A stretch of 39,627 nucleotides of DNA. Origin: Candidatus Solincola daggyaiensis (GTDB lineage Bacteria > Actinomycetota > Geothermincolia > Geothermincolales > RBG-13-55-18). The stretch is from assembly GCA_015711825.1 (NCBI GenBank), contig JACVJD010000019.1, positions 1 to 39,627 of the forward strand, written 5' to 3'. The translations under genes were made by a program, and so were the position numbers. The notes under the pieces are model-generated. The model had not been told where the DNA came from. It saw only the letters and a list, made by a program, of their open reading frames with translations, and did not search any database. Positions 38,752 to 39,627 of this stretch are shown piece by piece. Every line of letters begins with the position of its first letter. The first letter of the stretch is position 1.

Positions 38752-38904
38752 AGGTTTTCAAGGTGCATCGCCTTTCTCTACCTCTATTGTAAACCATTAT
38801 GCAACCACCGCCGGCCTGGTTTCGCGAAGTGCGCCCGCCATCGGCCTCGCGGGGCGGGAATGGGACGTATAAGAGCCCCTCGAGCCGGGATCTCGATCTC
38901 CGCC

Positions 38905-39384
38905 TCATTCCCGGCCGGGTCGTCCCCTGCCCGCTTCCTTGAGGGAGCGCTCCAGGTCGCGCCGGGCCTCTCTCTCCATGATGTCGCGACGGCGGTCGGC
39001 CTTCGCCTTGCCCCTTGCCAGCCCCAGCTCCACCTTGATCCTGCCCCTCTCGTTCAGGTACAGCCTCAAGGGGATGAGGGTATACCCTTTCTCGTTGACC
39101 TTGCCCTCCAGCCTGCGCAGCTCGTCCCGGCGCATCAAAACCTTGCGCGGCCGCAGGGGCTCGTGATTGAAGGCGCCGCCGTGGCTGTAGGGGGCGACGT
39201 GCATGTTCTCCAGGAACAGCTCCCCGCCGCTCATCCTGGCGAAGCTGTCGCGCAGGTTGGCCCTACCCTCGCGGATGGACTTTACCTCCGATCCCAGGAG
39301 AGAGAGGCCGCCCTCGTATTTTTCCTCTATGTGGTAATCATGCCTGGCCTTGCGGTTCTCGGCCAGGGTCCTTACGCTTCCCAT
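38905..39384 (-). CDS. smpB: SsrA-binding protein SmpB
   Basis: NRKARHDYHIEEKYEGGLSLLGSEVKSIREGRANLRDSFARM, APYSHGGAFNHEPLRPRKVLMRRDEL; likely start MGSVRT at 39384. Confidence 0.96.
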   Translation of the reverse strand: MGSVRTLAENRKARHDYHIEEKYEGGLSLLGSEVKSIREGRANLRDSFARMSGGELFLENMHVAPYSHGGAFNHEPLRPRKVLMRRDELRRLEGKVNEKGYTLIPLRLYLNERGRIKVELGLARGKAKADRRRDIMEREARRDLERSLKEAGRGRPGRE

Positions 39385-39627
39385 GCCATTTCCTTTCACC
39401 CGCCGCAGCAAACATCATAACCCACTTGCCGGGGAACTCAAACTTCCATATAACTGCGTTCCGGATGCTTTTGGGATCCGGTCGTCACCGGCCTTTCAGC
39501 CAGGAGATGATGTCTTCGTTCGCGCGCGGGGATATGTCCATGGTATCCGCGTTCCTGGTCGCCATCTTAAGGCCCCTCCACTATGCCTAATGCGAGGTGG
39601 AGGACGGCGATTACGCCGACATTCAGC

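Noticed and set aside
39485-39565. Minus-strand 26-aa ORF MATRNADTMDISPRANEDIISWLKGR with upstream GGAGGGG
   Set aside because: Short, at the window edge, no recognised family; insufficient evidence.
1-39627. CRISPR arrays, tRNA/rRNA genes, complete insertion sequences, prophage
   Set aside because: No regularly spaced repeats, tRNA-like cloverleaf (other than tmRNA), rRNA motifs or transposase/integrase ORFs were seen.

Overview
The window reads as a high-GC bacterial chromosome segment with two parts. Approximately 1-13.4 kb is a lower-GC surface-polysaccharide island: glycosyltransferases, a Wzx-like flippase, an asparagine-synthase-like protein and a PMT/GT39-like membrane protein. Approximately 13.5-39.6 kb is a higher-GC, housekeeping-like backbone: sugar-nucleotide genes, ahcY, mtnA, comF, a FlgM-like gene, hpf/raiA, two membrane HD-domain proteins, secA, prfB with a programmed +1 frameshift, a PHP phosphoesterase, split transketolase, ftsE, ftsX, ctpA, dodecin, tmRNA and smpB. 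The main observations are: (1) a long structured RNA directly upstream of hpf/raiA, closed by a 17-bp terminal helix, preceded by TATAAT and followed by an intrinsic terminator (probable raiA-motif ncRNA); (2) an isolated FlgM-like gene behind a near-consensus sigma-28 promoter, located between comF and hpf where Firmicutes carry a flagellar block; (3) an asparagine-synthase-like gene whose conserved N-terminus can only be reached from a non-canonical ATA start and which lacks Cys2; (4) a tmRNA with an unusually short predicted tag, ADSELALAA; (5) intergenic direct and inverted repeats, including a perfect 10-bp palindrome upstream of a nucleotidyltransferase and a diverged repeat pair at 21.5 kb and 32.1 kb. 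Gene order and codon usage are compatible with a deep-branching actinobacterial lineage, but taxonomy cannot be proven from this window.
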